A DNA stretch of 64,000 nucleotides from Andrena cerasifolii. Lineage: Eukaryota; Arthropoda; Insecta; Hymenoptera; Andrenidae. Numbering within the stretch: position 1 is the first letter of the stretch; each line of letters opens with the position of its first letter. Positions 35,197-48,489 of this stretch are shown here, piece after piece. The position numbers and the translations under genes were made by a program. A model generated the notes under the pieces. That model was not told the origin of the DNA. It searched no databases and worked only from the letters and a program-made list of their open reading frames with translations. The stretch covers positions 10,664,001-10,728,000 of the forward strand of contig NC_135126.1 in assembly GCF_050908995.1 (NCBI RefSeq). Direction: 5' to 3'.

Positions 35197-36589
35197 CGGT
35201 CAAGTAGATCTGAGATAGGAAAATGTCGCTTAATAACGGAACAGCCTCTACGGAAATCGAAGGAGGTATTAGAACACAGTAAACGGGGCTGATTCGAATA
35301 TACGATGCGAGAAACTCATCAAGGTCTGCATACATACATGTACAGGCGAGTGCCACGTTAATAACCGATCTCTCGATGGTCTAAAAAACGTATTAAGCAG
35401 TTCTCGGGACGGGGGAACCGCGGGACGGCTGAACCGGTAACTAGCCACGGCGTTCCGGCGTTCCGGCGCCGGTCTCTTTACTTATTCGTACCGCAAACGC
35501 GTTTCCCGCTAGTTACACGTTAATTGCGAGCCGCGAAATTGATGGTTTCGCCACGGACACGGTTGAAACGGTTTTAATTTTACGTCGTTCGGCCGGCAGA
35601 TAACACGGATCGTTATTCCCCCGCGTCTCTCTCATCCTTTTCGTTCTGGACCGACGATTCTAAGCTGCCCTTACGAAGAAGCCGAGAACCAGAGACGCAA
35701 CGTTCGACGCGCATCATCTATCTAGCAGACGATCGCTAATTAGAGGAAAGCCTGCATGTCGATTAATAGATACCGTGTCCGTGACTCTTTTCTCTCTGCG
35801 GCCAGTCGTACGACGAGTAGTAATAAAGGGTTGCTACTCAAACGACGCGGCCGGCAACACGTCGGGTAAAAAAGGAAAGCAGAGAAGGGAGTTGCACTTC
35901 GGTAGCGCCGATCGCATTCGTTTTGCATAGCGTTCGGACAAGGTCGACTAGAACGTTGCACTAGCAGGGGAGCTCGGAACGATTAATAATCGTGTTGAGG
36001 GTGAGATTCTGCTCTTGACGGCGAATCGCTTCTTACGAGACGCAACCCCTCTGGTCCGTCAAATTATAAGGCGAGCCAGGGGATGGGTATGGAACGGCAC
36101 GGAAAAGCCTGCAACTTGGAGATTGGAGGGCTCGCTCGATGGCGGTTTATTGCTTCATCACCGTGTTAATTATTGCTTCATCACCAGCTCGCCCTCTCTT
36201 TTAATTAGACCCTCGCATTAACCGGTTTCGCTGGTAGGAGCACGGCTACGCCTTCGTAATCGGCGGTAATTAATACGTAGTCGAACAAACATCGAATCCA
36301 CCGTAACGCAATCGCCAGGGAAGTCTTAATATTCGAAGAATTCAATTCCGTTTACTTGCGGATCGTTAGTAGACCACGAGAGCTTCTCGCCAAGTTACCT
36401 ATGGATATAAAATTATTCACATATCCTGGCTTTAATAGCATCGATGCGCGAATATGAAATTTTATTTTGTTCCCGACTGCAATCCGCTCGAAACTGGTCG
36501 AACCCCGTCTCTCGTATAATCAGTGGCGTTTCGCCGGCGCGTGATGATAATCACCGTTTAATGGGATTACATAGAATATGCCGATGACC

Positions 36590-36800
36590 GTTTTTAATAA
36601 GTAACTCATTGCCAAATGGCGTTATTACGGGTAAACGTGTTCTACGCGCGTTACACCACGCCACCGTGACTATTGCGCGATCGACATTTAATAAGCGCAT
36701 TATCCATTTAATAAATAATCAGTAGGAAATCGATCGAATAATCCTATAGCGTTAATTAAATAAAGGTCAATTAAATGACGCGTTGACGACAGCAATTGGA
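36590..36800. promoter_or_regulatory. Candidate enhancer: Hox/caudal-like and nuclear receptor sites
   Basis: Repeated TTTAATAA, TTTAATAAATAA, GTTAATTAAAT and CAATTAAAT words cluster within 150 bases around 36680-36780. An AAGGTCA nuclear receptor half-site lies at 36763-36769 between two of them. Motifs are seen; function is inferred. Conservation was not tested. Confidence 0.28.
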
Positions 36801-39719
36801 CGGCTCGAGGTGCTGGGAGAAGACATAGGCACCTAAAAATCGTTTTATTATCTGAAATCATAATCTAGGCTATTTAAAGAACCGTGTATGACACTCGCTC
36901 ATCCCGGAGGGTTACTTAATTCCTTTTCACCCGCGATCCCGTGCCGTAAAAGCCGACATTTTTGAGTTTCGTTCCCTCGACGAAAGTCTCGCTTTACTTT
37001 CTCGCCTGTTTCCCCAATTTTTCCCTCGTTCACCGCCTTAACCCTTGACCGTTTCCAGCGGCGACCCCCTTTGCCGCAAAAGCGACGAACGAGCGAGCGA
37101 GCACGTGGGGTGCCAGATCGCGTGGGGGCGCGCACCGTTAATTACCGGAGTTTTAATGAGCAGAATTGCGCCCTCCGTTCAACTCGATCCTCTCCCTCGC
37201 TCCCTGCACACTCCCCCGGCTACTGTTCGTCCTCACGTGGCGAATGGATACCGCCTATCTCGCCCTGCCACGTGGATATACGACGAAACAAGTCCCGTCT
37301 CTCGCTTTCCGCGAAATAATTTCGCAGACAGTGGCGCGCATCTTGAAGCCGCATTGTTACCATTCCCGCGCGTCAAACCGCGCGCGTGTCATTATTTTTA
37401 ATTAACGATCCCCCGGTTCTCGATGGGAAACATCATCGGCCTCGCGACATTAGCGGCCCTCCCCCGCTAACGATGCTTTAATTTTAATGAATTCGAATTT
37501 CCACGACCTCCGCTGCCGCTGCAAGCAGCTGTCACCGCGTCTCCGTTTGGAAAAGTCTCTGGGTAACTTTGGACTAGCTTTCGACTTCTCGCGCCCACCG
37601 TGAGTCTGTTTACAGATTGCTGTTGACAGATTATTAACCATTAGAGCGCTAACCGTGTCTAGCGCAGTTAAACTACGATCACCTAACGAGAATCCGTGTT
37701 TTCTGCCAGTTATTACCATTGGCAATACCATTTTTCTCTTCGATTCGTCAGAACGTCTGCTACTATTTATTAAAATCGGATATTTCCGGCTGGATATCTT
37801 TGTTACATCGCGCGATAGCCTATCGAATGGCCACTGTTATCTCTGTTCGGGGCGCGATCTATTTTTGCTGGTTAATGGAGTTTCAGCGGCCCGCGCGTAT
37901 TCGACAGAACGAGGAACAGCCGGAGAGCGAGGGAGAGAGAGGAGAAGCTGGGAAGCGAAAGGGGTAGGTCAGAGAGCAACCGCGGGGTGGCTCGAGCAGG
38001 GAGAATAAATGTGTTTCAGCCAATCAACGCCACGAGCCCAGCCGGTATTCGCATTTCTTTCTGATTAAATCGTCCTGCAATGGCCAGGAGGTGGATAGCC
38101 TCGCTCGTGTCACAATTTCTGCGCGACAGCTTTCCGACGCATATTGTACGTGGGCCAGGGCGAAATTAATCGGGATTCGATCCCATCCGAGGCGCCGCAA
38201 ATTGGAAACTACCCTCAGAAACTAGTTCCGCATAATTTCGATGGGAAAACAAATCCCGACTGGGGCACAGCCCTTGGTCTCTGTCCCAACAATACTGTCC
38301 ATCTCCCTGCGATGCGCCCGAGGTGGTCGCGAACTTTGTTCAATTACCGCGACATACTCTCAGCGACGTGGGACGTGGCTTCCGAGACCTATTTATTATT
38401 TGATACACTGCCCGCTGACTGCTCTCATAAAATTGCAAGTGGAGATAACGATTTTCCAGTCCACGCCCCCTTTCAAGAAAATACGTGTACATATAAATCA
38501 ATCGCTGTCTGCAACTTTCATTCGTTGTAAATAATTTTGCACGAAAGAGAGCGATGTTTTCATTACGCTGTCGGTATTTCTGAGTTCTTTTACGTGTCAA
38601 AATCTGTTTTATCAATCAGAAATAATAATAATTCGCTGGCTCGGTGTTGGTAGGGCATTGATGACTTGGAAATATAACGTTGTTACGGTTGGTTCGTTAT
38701 TTCGCCTCTGTTTCACGCTTTCATTTTTGTAATCGGGCCCGGTATTTATTCAACAAACACAGGCAACGCTCCGTTCAAAGAGCTCCTCGGTTTATCCGAT
38801 AAATTTAAGCGATATTGAAAAAAGATAAGCTCGGATTTGTGATAATAGAAACATCACAATACTCAGGGATACGCGGTGTACATTGAATTTAAAATTCTGC
38901 AATTACAATGGGTACACGTGTTATGGAAATGCGACCTGCTCGTTGTAACTATGTGTAGGTTCTGTTGATTGGTACTGCGCGAGGAGTGTATGAAAAACGG
39001 TGTTATTCCTTTCGGATTGCTTGCGTAAGCTTGTTATTTTGCCCGTGAATCGTGCACAAAAATATGGGGGCTGTTAATAAACATTGGATACAGGTACACA
39101 CTGACACAGTAAATAGGTTTTGTTTGATTCCGAATGCACGACCGTAGTTGTTTATAATTGTATACATGTATCACGCTGTTCGATGCAGTGGCAAGTAATT
39201 TTCCGAGATAAAAAAAGGTATAAAATGTTTCTTGCTTAAAAAAGCTAGTCTGCTTTACGTATTTGCAGTTATTGCGCAGATAAAATTAACATGGATCACA
39301 GATATGTACTCTACTGTATTCTAAATTTGAAGATAACGATACTTCGTTCATGGCGCTTCAAGATATCGATGACATCCATCAGAACTTCCCTAAAGCATCT
39401 TCCGAGCTACCGTGGACTGTTATCAAAGATTCCAACAATGTTTGTTGCAGTTCTGATTCAACAGCATCGATCGTTCTGTAGGAATATCCACCCCGAAGTT
39501 CCCGTCAAGAAACACGCACGAGCCAGCCCCAGTCAGTCGACGAAATTACACACAGGGAGCGTTATGTTGTTTGCCAATCACGGGGGCATTACAGAAACTT
39601 TTCGAGGGAGCTTCTGGTCCGCGTGGGATCCCCGTCGGATTGAATTTCAGCAGACATGAGCCGCAACGAGGTGAAACGCGAACGCGCCCGTCGAACTAAT
39701 AGTCCCGCAGAAACTGGGT

Positions 39720-40480
39720 ACGTCGGTTCTTACGTATTAACCGTCGGCACCGGTGAGAGTGAAAAGCAAGATGTTAATTCGCGCGGTCGTTACGGGGTCA
39801 CCGAACCCTGAACTCCTCGACGGCCTGCAGTCATCGTCGCCGCCGCCGTCGCCGACGCTTCCTACGTCGTCGTCATCGTCGAACGAACGGTACGAGCGCG
39901 TACCTATTCATCGAAAACGACTGCCACGTACGAGTACACAGCCGCACCCACACCGGCGCGGCGCGCGTCGCAGGGGTTGGTTGTAGCGGTGGTTGGACCA
40001 ACGAGAGGGAGAGACGGTGACACAAGAGTGCACCGAGAGAAGCATATGTGCATACGCGGAGAAGAATATCTGGAGGGTGTGAAAGAGTGCGGGACCATGC
40101 GAAACGAGACGGCGACGGCGACGCGACGGTAACCAGCCGGAGAGAAAGAGTTAGAGAGAGAGAAAGAGGGCGGGGTGCAGGGGTTGAATACGGGGGGCGA
40201 GAGAGGTGCTGGCGAAGGGCGGCGCACCGGCGTACCCCGTCAAAACAGAAATGCATGCGTGCGTCAATTGTTCTTGGCGCGGAGCTTGTGTGCGTGTAGC
40301 GTGCGCGCCGCGCCACGCCGCGGCGAGTCGCGCGTATGTTATATCGATGGACGAGGGTGGTGTTCCAGAAGTGATCGCGCTCGCTCGTTGATCATCCGGG
40401 GTTAGCACTGGAGAAAAGGGAACTCGTTCCTCTCTGCACGGTCGAGCTGTAATTATCGAGAGTTCTTTGACACTAGCGAT
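39720..40480 (+). promoter_or_regulatory. CpG-rich, purine-rich promoter-like island
   Basis: The island starts with trinucleotide repeats, passes through a purine-rich plus strand (39990-40200) and ends in very CpG-dense sequence (40200-40400). Frames on both strands are open because TA and TG are scarce, not because they code. Islands of this kind often mark 5' ends of insect developmental genes. No coding first exon with a good donor could be assigned. Confidence 0.3.
39832..39880 (+). repeat. Imperfect CGTCGC / GTC trinucleotide repeat
   Basis: CGTCGCCGCCGCCGTCGCC followed by CTACGTCGTCGTCATCGTCG forms an interrupted trinucleotide repeat with a period of three bases. It is not placed in a convincing coding frame. 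Confidence 0.8.
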
Positions 40481-40716
40481 CTTTCCCTACTGCCAGCGCT
40501 ACGGGAATTGATTTCCGCGCCCGCACGTTGTCTCTTTCTTGCGCCTCCTTTGCTCCTGTTTACGGAAAATATAATCCAACACCTTACGAATATTATGTAA
40601 AAGCACAAGATAGTGCATTCGAAATATGCGGGGCGCACGTGTTTTCCTACCACCATGCATCCGCGCACCAAAGTCACTAGCAATTACCGTGTATGCATAG
40701 AAAACCCAGCTGGCAC

Positions 40717-40750
40717 TTAAGGGGGTAGATTACAGTTTTCGTTGCGAAAT
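40717..40750 (+). mobile_element. Possible solo end of a TTAA element
   Basis: TTAAGGGGGTAGATTACAG at 40717 resembles the left end of the 33425 element (TTAAGGGGGTATTACACC). No matching right end was found nearby, so it is either a decayed fragment or chance. Confidence 0.2.
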
Positions 40751-43539
40751 CTTTATTTCCAGTGGTAGAGGGGTCTGCGGAAATTTTCATGGTAGGCGAG
40801 ACGCGTTCCGCCGTTCCACGCATCCGGGCGTTTCTCACGGAGCAACGGAGTATATGTATGCAAGCCTCCCTCGTGGGGAGGGTTAATTTCGTTGGGGCCC
40901 TCTCGTAATTCGTGACTAAAGAGAATAAAGGCGAATCTACGGCTCGTTAGCGAGGAGGAAGCTCGAACGGCGAAATCAGGGCGTGGATAGTGTGCGGCGC
41001 GTTTCGAAAAGGGTCCTCCGAGCTGTCATTTTCCGGTACTTCGGCAAATTTCATTTGCCCAGAGCGTTACGCGCCAAGTCCCGTGAATTTGCATGGGAAC
41101 CCCGGGTTCTTTTTTTTTGCCCCGGGCGGAGGAAGCAGGAGAGCGTTAAACGGGGCAGGGGCGGGAGTTTTAAATAATTTTTTATCGGTATCATCGTGCT
41201 GGCACGCTGGAGCTATAAATTAATACCATCAATTTGTAACTTTGAAAGAATAATAGAATTCGCGGGACAATGAATTCATCGCGGTATCGGTAAACATTCG
41301 GGGGCCAGCGTGCATCGCATATAAAAGCCGCCTTTTATCGTTATTTCTCCCATTTATCGAACCTGCCCCAACCGAATCGATTCTGCCGCTTCGAATGGCG
41401 CTTGTTCCACCGTTAATCTCCCTTTTCACTCCTCGCTCTTCGCTCTTCCCTTTCTCATCGTCGATTTCCTTCCTCCCCGCGAGAGAGGCCAAGTTCGCGG
41501 TTTACAGGATCCGATCGTTGGGTTTTTACGATGCTCGGCAGAGATTACGGGGCGGAAATATCCCGCGACGAGGCACTCGTTCTGCTTATTAACGACGCCG
41601 CCACCCCACGGGGGTGTTTCGAATTTTAACAAAGCGTTGTTTACAATCGACGTTTACCGCTGGCCGCTGGCGTGACGGCCCGGCGGAACCAGTTTAACGA
41701 TTTCTCATTATCCACTTAGGATTGTTTCCGTGAGTGGCCGGGCGAGCGGTAAATTCGCGTGAAAACGAGCCGCGCTCTTTCGTCGCGATGGCTACGAGGA
41801 GAGCCAGCTCCGAAGGCGTCTCGTTTCCAGTCGTTACGACGTGAAAGGGGTTGCTGACGGGGGTTGAAACTACAGGAGACGTCGGAGCGTTCCTGGGGAT
41901 CGAACGAGGGTGGAAGCTCATGAAAATTTCCGCGGTCGAATCGATAAAACGTTTCCACGGTGAAATTTTTATGAATTCATCGCCTCCGCCAAGTGTCTAC
42001 ATTGTTCCGGGAGGCAAATAATTTAAACTTCGACTCGGGCGCGGCGAGTCTTTCAAGTGATTTCCGAACTTTTCTTAAAGAGGCCCTGGTAATACGACAA
42101 AGTTTCGGGCATGCCTGGGTAATAGCGAGTCATCGGTGATTCCGCGGCGATATCGCCGTGAACGCCTCCGCGAAATTACCGGTGTATTTTAACGAGCTGC
42201 AGCGGAACACCCGTGCCGATAACGATACCCCGAGCATCGGCTAATAAAGTCCCGTAATGATAATTCGAGATTTTGTTAGCATCGTTTGAAATCGTTTCTT
42301 TGCGTCGAGTAGTAAATATAAGTAGCGCAACAGAATGGTTCTAAACTTGTTTCTAAATAATTAATAACTGAAAATATAAATGAATGAAATGAATGAATAA
42401 CAAACCGACGAGAACCCGCGGCAAATATTTGCCTTTTCACGACCGTATATATCGATATCCACGTTAATGAATATTTTTTTACCGAGGAGTGCATTTTTCA
42501 AACGCACTCCTCTCATCTACCACCCAAAACAACCGATGTGGTCGCAACCACGAATATTGGAATGATACGGGACCGACGTGTATTTCATTTCGCATAGCAA
42601 CCTCCTCTCTCGCGCGAGAGCACGCTGTTTGCCAAAAAATTTTAATTTAGCCGTCCTCGTAGATACGAAGCAGAAATTAAATATAAATTTTTGCCTTCCT
42701 CCCGCTCCTTGAGAAGAGAAGAATGCAGTTTGGCACCTTACGCTCGTAATACTGTGCAGTTTTAACGAGGGTTTGGTTTATTAAAACACCACTTTTCCTG
42801 CTAGCAAAATTCTTGTTCGCTCTCTCTTTTTTTTGGAGGTTTTCGGAAATTAACTTACCGGGTTTTTTTTCTGAAATTTAATGGAGGATATTGCCTACAT
42901 GTCAATCTTAAAGGAGGGACGTATAGCGGTTGTGCTTAAGAAGAGGACGACCCCAGCAGATCCCTATATCCCAAAGGCAAAATCCTCGAGATCCGAGTGG
43001 ATCCTTGGTCCGTAATTCGGCGGTGTGCCATCTCATTTGCATAATTGAAACCACTCAAAACAATTGGACGCGACTTAGTTCGGCCCCGGGCGAACGCTTG
43101 AGCTTCCGCTATTCTTTCTATCCGTGGCGCCTCCGCTGACGCGTCGGGGGCACGATGCTGAAGGAAGATGGGGATAAGCGTGCAAACCTTGAGGTAGGTG
43201 AAGATATACGGGCTGGTATCCGCATTCCCGTGCTGCGAGGGAAAACAATCTCCAAAATATTTCGCGGACGAGCTACATTTCAAGAATAGACAGTTTTCTA
43301 CAAATACTGGAAGCAGACAAAATCTATCCCTCGACACGATATCAGCAAATTACTGAAATCATAATTGCTCACACAGTGGATCGCCGATCCTGCAATTATC
43401 GAGCTTCTCCCTGCCTAAACTCGGGTGTCCCTCATAAATACGTTATTCCTCTTCCGAAAACGCTTCGACAAAGCCACAGCGTCTCAAGTTCCGGAGGGCA
43501 GCATCTAAAAGCGTGGTAGGTTGCGCCTAGTACGTTAGG
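40751..43539. other. Noncoding, conserved-looking block 40900-42260
   Basis: CpG-rich DNA with interspersed TTTAAT, ATTAAT and AATAAT words dominates 40900-42260. A perfect nine-pair hairpin (GAGGAGTGC ... GCACTCCTC) lies at 42484-42512. No gene is supported. Confidence 0.4.
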
Positions 43540-44110
43540 GGGAGGGGGAGGAAGCGTTGCACCGAAGGAACGCACGTATGCCTCCACCTATGCACGTTCC
43601 GCAGAATGCAACGCGATGGCCGGGTGGCGGGAGGGCTGAATTCACACCCCCCGTTCGCACTCTCGGCCACGTACACACGCTCTCGCATAGAAAAGTGAGC
43701 GAGGAGGAGAAAGGAGCATGGAAACGGAGACTAAGTAGACCAGGGAAAAAAGTCGAGGCGGAGGAGAGCCAGGGGGGGGGAGGGAGAAGAGAGTGCGAGA
43801 GGGAGAGAGAATACGTGCGAGAGTGTATGCATGCATGTCGGGGTGTCTCCGGGGTCTATTGTGTGGGTGTGCCAATTTACACGCGTTTTGTTCTCGCTAC
43901 GACAAAAGGTGCGAGCGGAAGGTTGGACGAGGGTGCAGAGTCGGGTGGGCCAGGGGCGAAAGGGGCGCTAGGTGACAGAGGAAAGAGGCAAAGAGAAGGA
44001 TCGAGAGAGAGAGAGGAAGAGAGAGAGAGAGAGAAAGCGAGACACGTTCGGAGTGGTTGGTTCGATGCATAGCAGTTCTGGCAATGCACGAGGCCAACAG
44101 AGACCGCGAT
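43540..44110 (+). promoter_or_regulatory. Purine-rich promoter-like island with GAGA tracts
   Basis: The plus strand is strongly purine-rich from 43690 to 44060, with GAGA-type tracts at 43789-43812 and 44003-44035. The area before 43690 is CpG-rich. A 171-codon frame here is a low-complexity R/E/G-rich product of the GA repeats and not a gene. GAGA-factor binding is a reasonable guess only. Confidence 0.35.
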
Positions 44111-46150
44111 AGGCACGGGGGTAGGAGGAGAGGCTGAATTCCCTCTATTATACGCCGTAGATTTTGCATTCGAGCGGGTTGTCGGATCTATTACGGCCCA
44201 CGACCTACTACAGTCTGCCGCTTGTCTGGCGTTGATTTACTCGGTAGATGCGAACGCGACTTGTTTCGAGGATCGAGGCGTTTTGTCGCGGCTTGACCAA
44301 ACGGTAAACGGAGTGCTTGCGTACATTCTCCCTTCCTTCGAGATACGTACTTCGCGCAGGACGGTTTAAATTCTCTCCCAAAGACGGCTCGAACGGGCGA
44401 ACAATTTGAACAATTTAATTAATTTCGATATAGAAAACAGTGGTGGCGATGAAATGATTCCTCGGCCGGGTGATTGAGAATGTCTAAAGGTAATTCCTCG
44501 CAGTTGCAAGGGAAATTATGTCACGGCGGTTGGAAACGACCAAAGGGAGAGGACATCGGTGGAGTTCGGGAATGGATTAGAACGAGGTAGAAGGAGTTGA
44601 ATGATTTCGCACTTACGGTGCTTTACTGCTGGAAAATTTCAGGACTGGTTGACGCGGTGGACAAATCGATACCTATAGAGCCCGAGGATCGATTTTAGCC
44701 GACCGCATCGTCACCATTACGTGGCGGTGAAGTTCACCGGGGGAAGAAGAAAACGACGGGGCGTGACTGTATTCACGATGCAACCGAACGGTCGCAGTTC
44801 GTTCGGCGTGACTCGCGAAATAAATCGTTAATGCGCCGATTTCGCCTTGAAACGTCCGCTGGTCGGCGCCGCGATTTCCAATTCAACTCACGGCTGGAAC
44901 TCAGCGGACCGATGTCAGCCAGTCGCAAAGGGGTTTCGCGGGTCAGGCCATGTCTCGGCGACAAAAGAGAAAGAACGGGAGCGGGATAGAGCGTGCCGAT
45001 ACTTAAAATTACAAGGCGCGTACAGGCTGTTGGGACGCGGTGCTCGCTTCCATCAAAATTTCCCCCGCGTACTGGATCCCAGAGGGTCGGTCCTGCTTCA
45101 TTTTGTTTTGATTTTCTTTCATTTGAATTCCTCGACATTTTTACGCCAAGCTCTTCTGCAACTTGGTAACTTATCCCTGTCGGAAGTTTGCCACTCGAAG
45201 GATCCAAAGAACTATGGATTTTCTTTTTATGACAGCCAGGAAGCTAAAAGAGGAATGCAGGCTTCTTTGTTTAAGCTGCGATCAATGAAACTCACTCCCT
45301 CGATGTTCCGGCAGTTAATAACGACAGGAATTAGTTCGATATGGGTGTGCATCGAAGCAGCTCGATTGTATCGCATCTACCCAAATCCCCATCGAACGTC
45401 GATGCCTTAGTATAAAATTTAGTCGAGTACGGGGCAGATGGATGCACATGGGTGAGTCGAAGGTTCGTTACCCTAGCCCACTTTCGTCATAGCACGGATT
45501 TACGATGCGACGCGGTCGTGGCCTGCATCTCGCACGACATCGAGTTGCGACACGTATCCCCTTCACGATGCAGTCCAGCTTTTGCGACGATTGAGCATTC
45601 CGAAACGACCGAACGGGCGAATATCGTTCGCTATCTACCGTGCGAAGATGAAAAGAGGCGCAGTGGGCATTAAATCTGGCGATGAGCGCATTGACGGAAC
45701 CGTATATCCCTGAATTTGCTCGGAACTCGGCAAAATTTCCGTACAGTCACTCTGCACAGAGTTACGTGTGCGGATTCGATAGCTCTCGTGTGCCACTACG
45801 GTTCTATTTGGATTCTCGAGCTCTACGAGTTTCCCCGAGAAGGCACACACCCGATATAGTAGGCAAAGATGGGATTACAAAATAAAACGATCAAGTTGTA
45901 TCGTATATTCAACATTTGGATAACTAAAGTGGAGTCTAAAGTAAATGTTCCAAGTAATAAGATTAACTGAGACGTACATTTATTTCGAGCATTAGGCAAT
46001 ATGTCTATGAACACAGAAATTGGAACGAAGATGCATGTTGCATGTAATGGAGCGTTAACTTTGAGTACAAATTACAGTAAGAAAATGTTTGAAATATGAA
46101 ATTGCATTGAACTCAGGATGTAGGGGAAAGTGTATGGTTGATATCGCATT
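44111..46150. other. Unique noncoding stretch
   Basis: A 187-codon plus-strand frame at 44847-45410 overlaps a 144-codon minus-strand frame. Neither has motifs or splice borders, and both are treated as chance. Nothing else stands out. Confidence 0.45.
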
Positions 46151-46154
46151 TTAT

Positions 46155-46495
46155 TTCGCGTTGATATCTCCAGTGGTTGCCGAGATATAAGACTTTAAAG
46201 TCTGGCGTTTAAGACGCCGCTTGACAGCTGACAAATCCGGAAATGCGGTGACCTAAATTTCTTCCAGGAATTTGCAGACGCAGCAGCGTCTAGCCTAGAA
46301 AAAAAAACGCTGACACGACACGCGTCGCTGACCTTCGCAACGTCAGCAAATTTAAGTGGGTCAGTAGGGTGCGTGAGCGAGAGGCCCAATTGTGCGAGTA
46401 GGACGCACATAGGGTATTTAATAGAAATTATGCTTTCCTTTAAACAGCGATATCTCGGTAACGGATAGTCATATCGAGATGAAACGAAGAGCATT
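46155..46495. mobile_element. Possible degenerate foldback element
   Basis: Around 46160-46200 the reverse complement reads CTTTAAAGTC then TTATATCTCGGCAACC. The plus strand at about 46438-46465 reads CTTTAAACAGC then GATATCTCGGTAAC. The two are imperfect inverted copies, as expected of decayed MITE arms. Ends and target duplication could not be placed. Confidence 0.3.
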
Positions 46496-47910
46496 TCAAA
46501 GGGAAAGGTTCCCTGTATCTGCCTATGGCAGAAACATTGCCGTAAGTTTACACAGTTCTGTGCTATAATTAATCAAAGAGTTCGGACTTTAATAAATCTT
46601 TATGGATTCTATTCAGTCTTCACACCCATTCTAGAATACATATACTATTCCTAAATTAACTATTTTATCAAGGAACACAGTCGTAACGTCAATGTAAAAA
46701 AGTAGTCTTTAAACAAAGTTCTGTAGGATCAATTCATAAAATTTGCGTACGAAGTAATTAGGCCACACTAAATTGTTTAATATTCTTCTTATACAGACTA
46801 CGTAAATTCAATGGCCAAGTTCAAACAATTAATTTTCCGATGACAAGGAAAAAAGTTCCTCTGTGGGGTCTAATGCTTCCTTTTCTCCTTACCGGTAGAA
46901 GTTCAAGAGTTTTAATGAGCAACTTGAATATTTCAGCTTGCCTCACAATTATGACACACCCTATATTTCGTAATTATTGTTTGCGTTTTGTAATTGTTAC
47001 ACTTGTTGCGATAGCAAACTCGCAGACACCTCGACAGAGAGCTGAAACGATTAAAATTACTACCCCACGTTCAAATGTTGAGAACTGAAAAGTAATTAGA
47101 AACATGACGGACGTTCAATTAATCGAAAAATTTCACCGTGAAGCAGAAAATATTAACATGACAAACGCTGCCGCCCGTCCCGCCGGGTGCGTGCGGGTTA
47201 ATGTTATAAAATAATGGCCGGGTAATCCAGCTTCGCAACGCGAACGCTTCAAACGCAGTGTGCCCCGTTGCCGCCGCACAAAAGGGTAAAAACGTGGTAA
47301 AGCCGTTTGAGCGCAATCGAAAAGTCCGCCGGCCCCGGTCGCAGCCTGATCGACACTACAAATTTACTCGATTAAACGCCATTACCAGGCCCGGCTTAAT
47401 TGCGCAATCCGCGCTCGCGTCCGCGCACCAGGAGCCTGTAACGCGAGACTCGTTCCGACAGTTTGTTAGCGCCCGATAGCGACGATTCAATCTTTTAATT
47501 TCGGGGCAAATGAATTATATTCCGTGGAGTGGGACGCAGCCGGCCGCTGCCACTGCGTGATTACGCCGGAACGTAATAAACCAATTCGTCTTATTACCGG
47601 GCCATTGTAATTACCGTGGGCGCGGCGATCGCGGGCAGCGGTTCGCGGCCTCGTTTTTCCAACAGGTTTCGTGTTTTGCGAACGGATTTATGGGGGAAAC
47701 GGCCGGGCAAGGATCGCCGCTGGAAGCAGGGAGGGAAAACGGGAAGTCGCGACCGGACGATAACTTTTTTCCGTTCCAGTGTTTACGAGCAGTAAAGCTA
47801 AAATTCCCCCTCCCTCCCCCCGCGACTACCAAAAAACCGATAATGTCGCCCGAGCCGAGCGTCTGCTGGTTGTTCGCGTGCTATAAAATCGCGGTAATGC
47901 CGTAATCGTC
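46496..47910. other. Noncoding; conserved-looking block 47120-47640
   Basis: The first 600 bases are AT-rich and featureless. Bases 47120-47640 are CpG-rich with TTTAATTTC, GTAATTACC and ATTAAACG words, similar to other conserved-looking blocks. No gene is supported. Confidence 0.4.
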
Positions 47911-48489
47911 TTGGCCACCCCAGACTTCACCCTTCCCTCCGTTTCCCTTCGTCGTTTACCCCCCCTCCTTTTCAATTTTCCTTCGCCGCGGCGAAGGAGG
48001 CGTTTCATCTACCGTTCCGAAGCAGACGTCTCGGCTGACCGCGAAACGATAAATCACGCGACTTATCTCGAGGAAATGTTTTATAACCGGCTCGTACGTA
48101 ACGCCGTAGATTTAACGGAATTTAACGCGTCGGAGTGTTAAACCTGCCCCTTTGTAGTGTACGCGCGCGCGGGAACGGCATCCAATTCGACGGTGGACGC
48201 GTGTGAAATCGTTAAATCGGGGCCGCCTACGCCCCGCGATGGCCCAGAATTTTACGTCGCTCGGAGAACGGTCAGTCAGCGCGCGGCCAGGGAAGTTGCC
48301 AGCGATAAAGTGGAGCGTTTGTACGTCGACGGGGTAAAGGATTACGCCGATTACCGGGAGCGGTTGAAAAACGCGCGCCAGCACGAAACCACGATCTGTT
48401 GTCTGTGTTTTAAGCCCGATACGAAAAATTGCGGCAATTTGAATGGTAATCGCGAGTTCTCCGACCGCGTTCGACTTACGGCGGGATGA
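47911..48489 (+). other. Frame with coding-like composition broken by one stop
   Basis: One plus-strand frame runs from an ATG at 47911 to TGA at 48487-48489 with a single TAA at 48139-48141. From about 48000 the peptide is balanced and acidic/basic in alternation (for example YLEEMFYNRLVRNAVDLTEF and DKVERLYVDGVKDYADYRER), and first codon positions are purine-biased. The opposite strand is partly open too. It may be a decayed gene fragment or a CpG-rich conserved noncoding element that happens to lack stops. No family recognised. Confidence 0.18.

Larger units (their letters stand above)
34313..39719. other. Unique noncoding stretch
   Basis: No gene supported. The 34600-35100 part is CpG- and purine-rich. 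GGCGTTCC is tandemly repeated near 35450-35468. A 16-base direct repeat (TTATTGCTTCATCACC) occurs at 36147 and 36170. A 128-codon plus-strand frame at 38144-38530 has balanced composition but no motif or splice border, and I do not call it. Confidence 0.45.

Noticed and set aside
36440..36520. A GGTCGAACCCC word resembling a tRNA B box.
   Set aside because: No A box at the right distance and no cloverleaf could be drawn.
38144..38530. A 128-codon frame with balanced composition.
   Set aside because: No motif, no splice signals and an overlapping open frame in a second phase; not distinguishable from chance.
43557..44072. A 171-codon R/E/G-rich frame.
   Set aside because: It is a translation of GA-rich low-complexity DNA.
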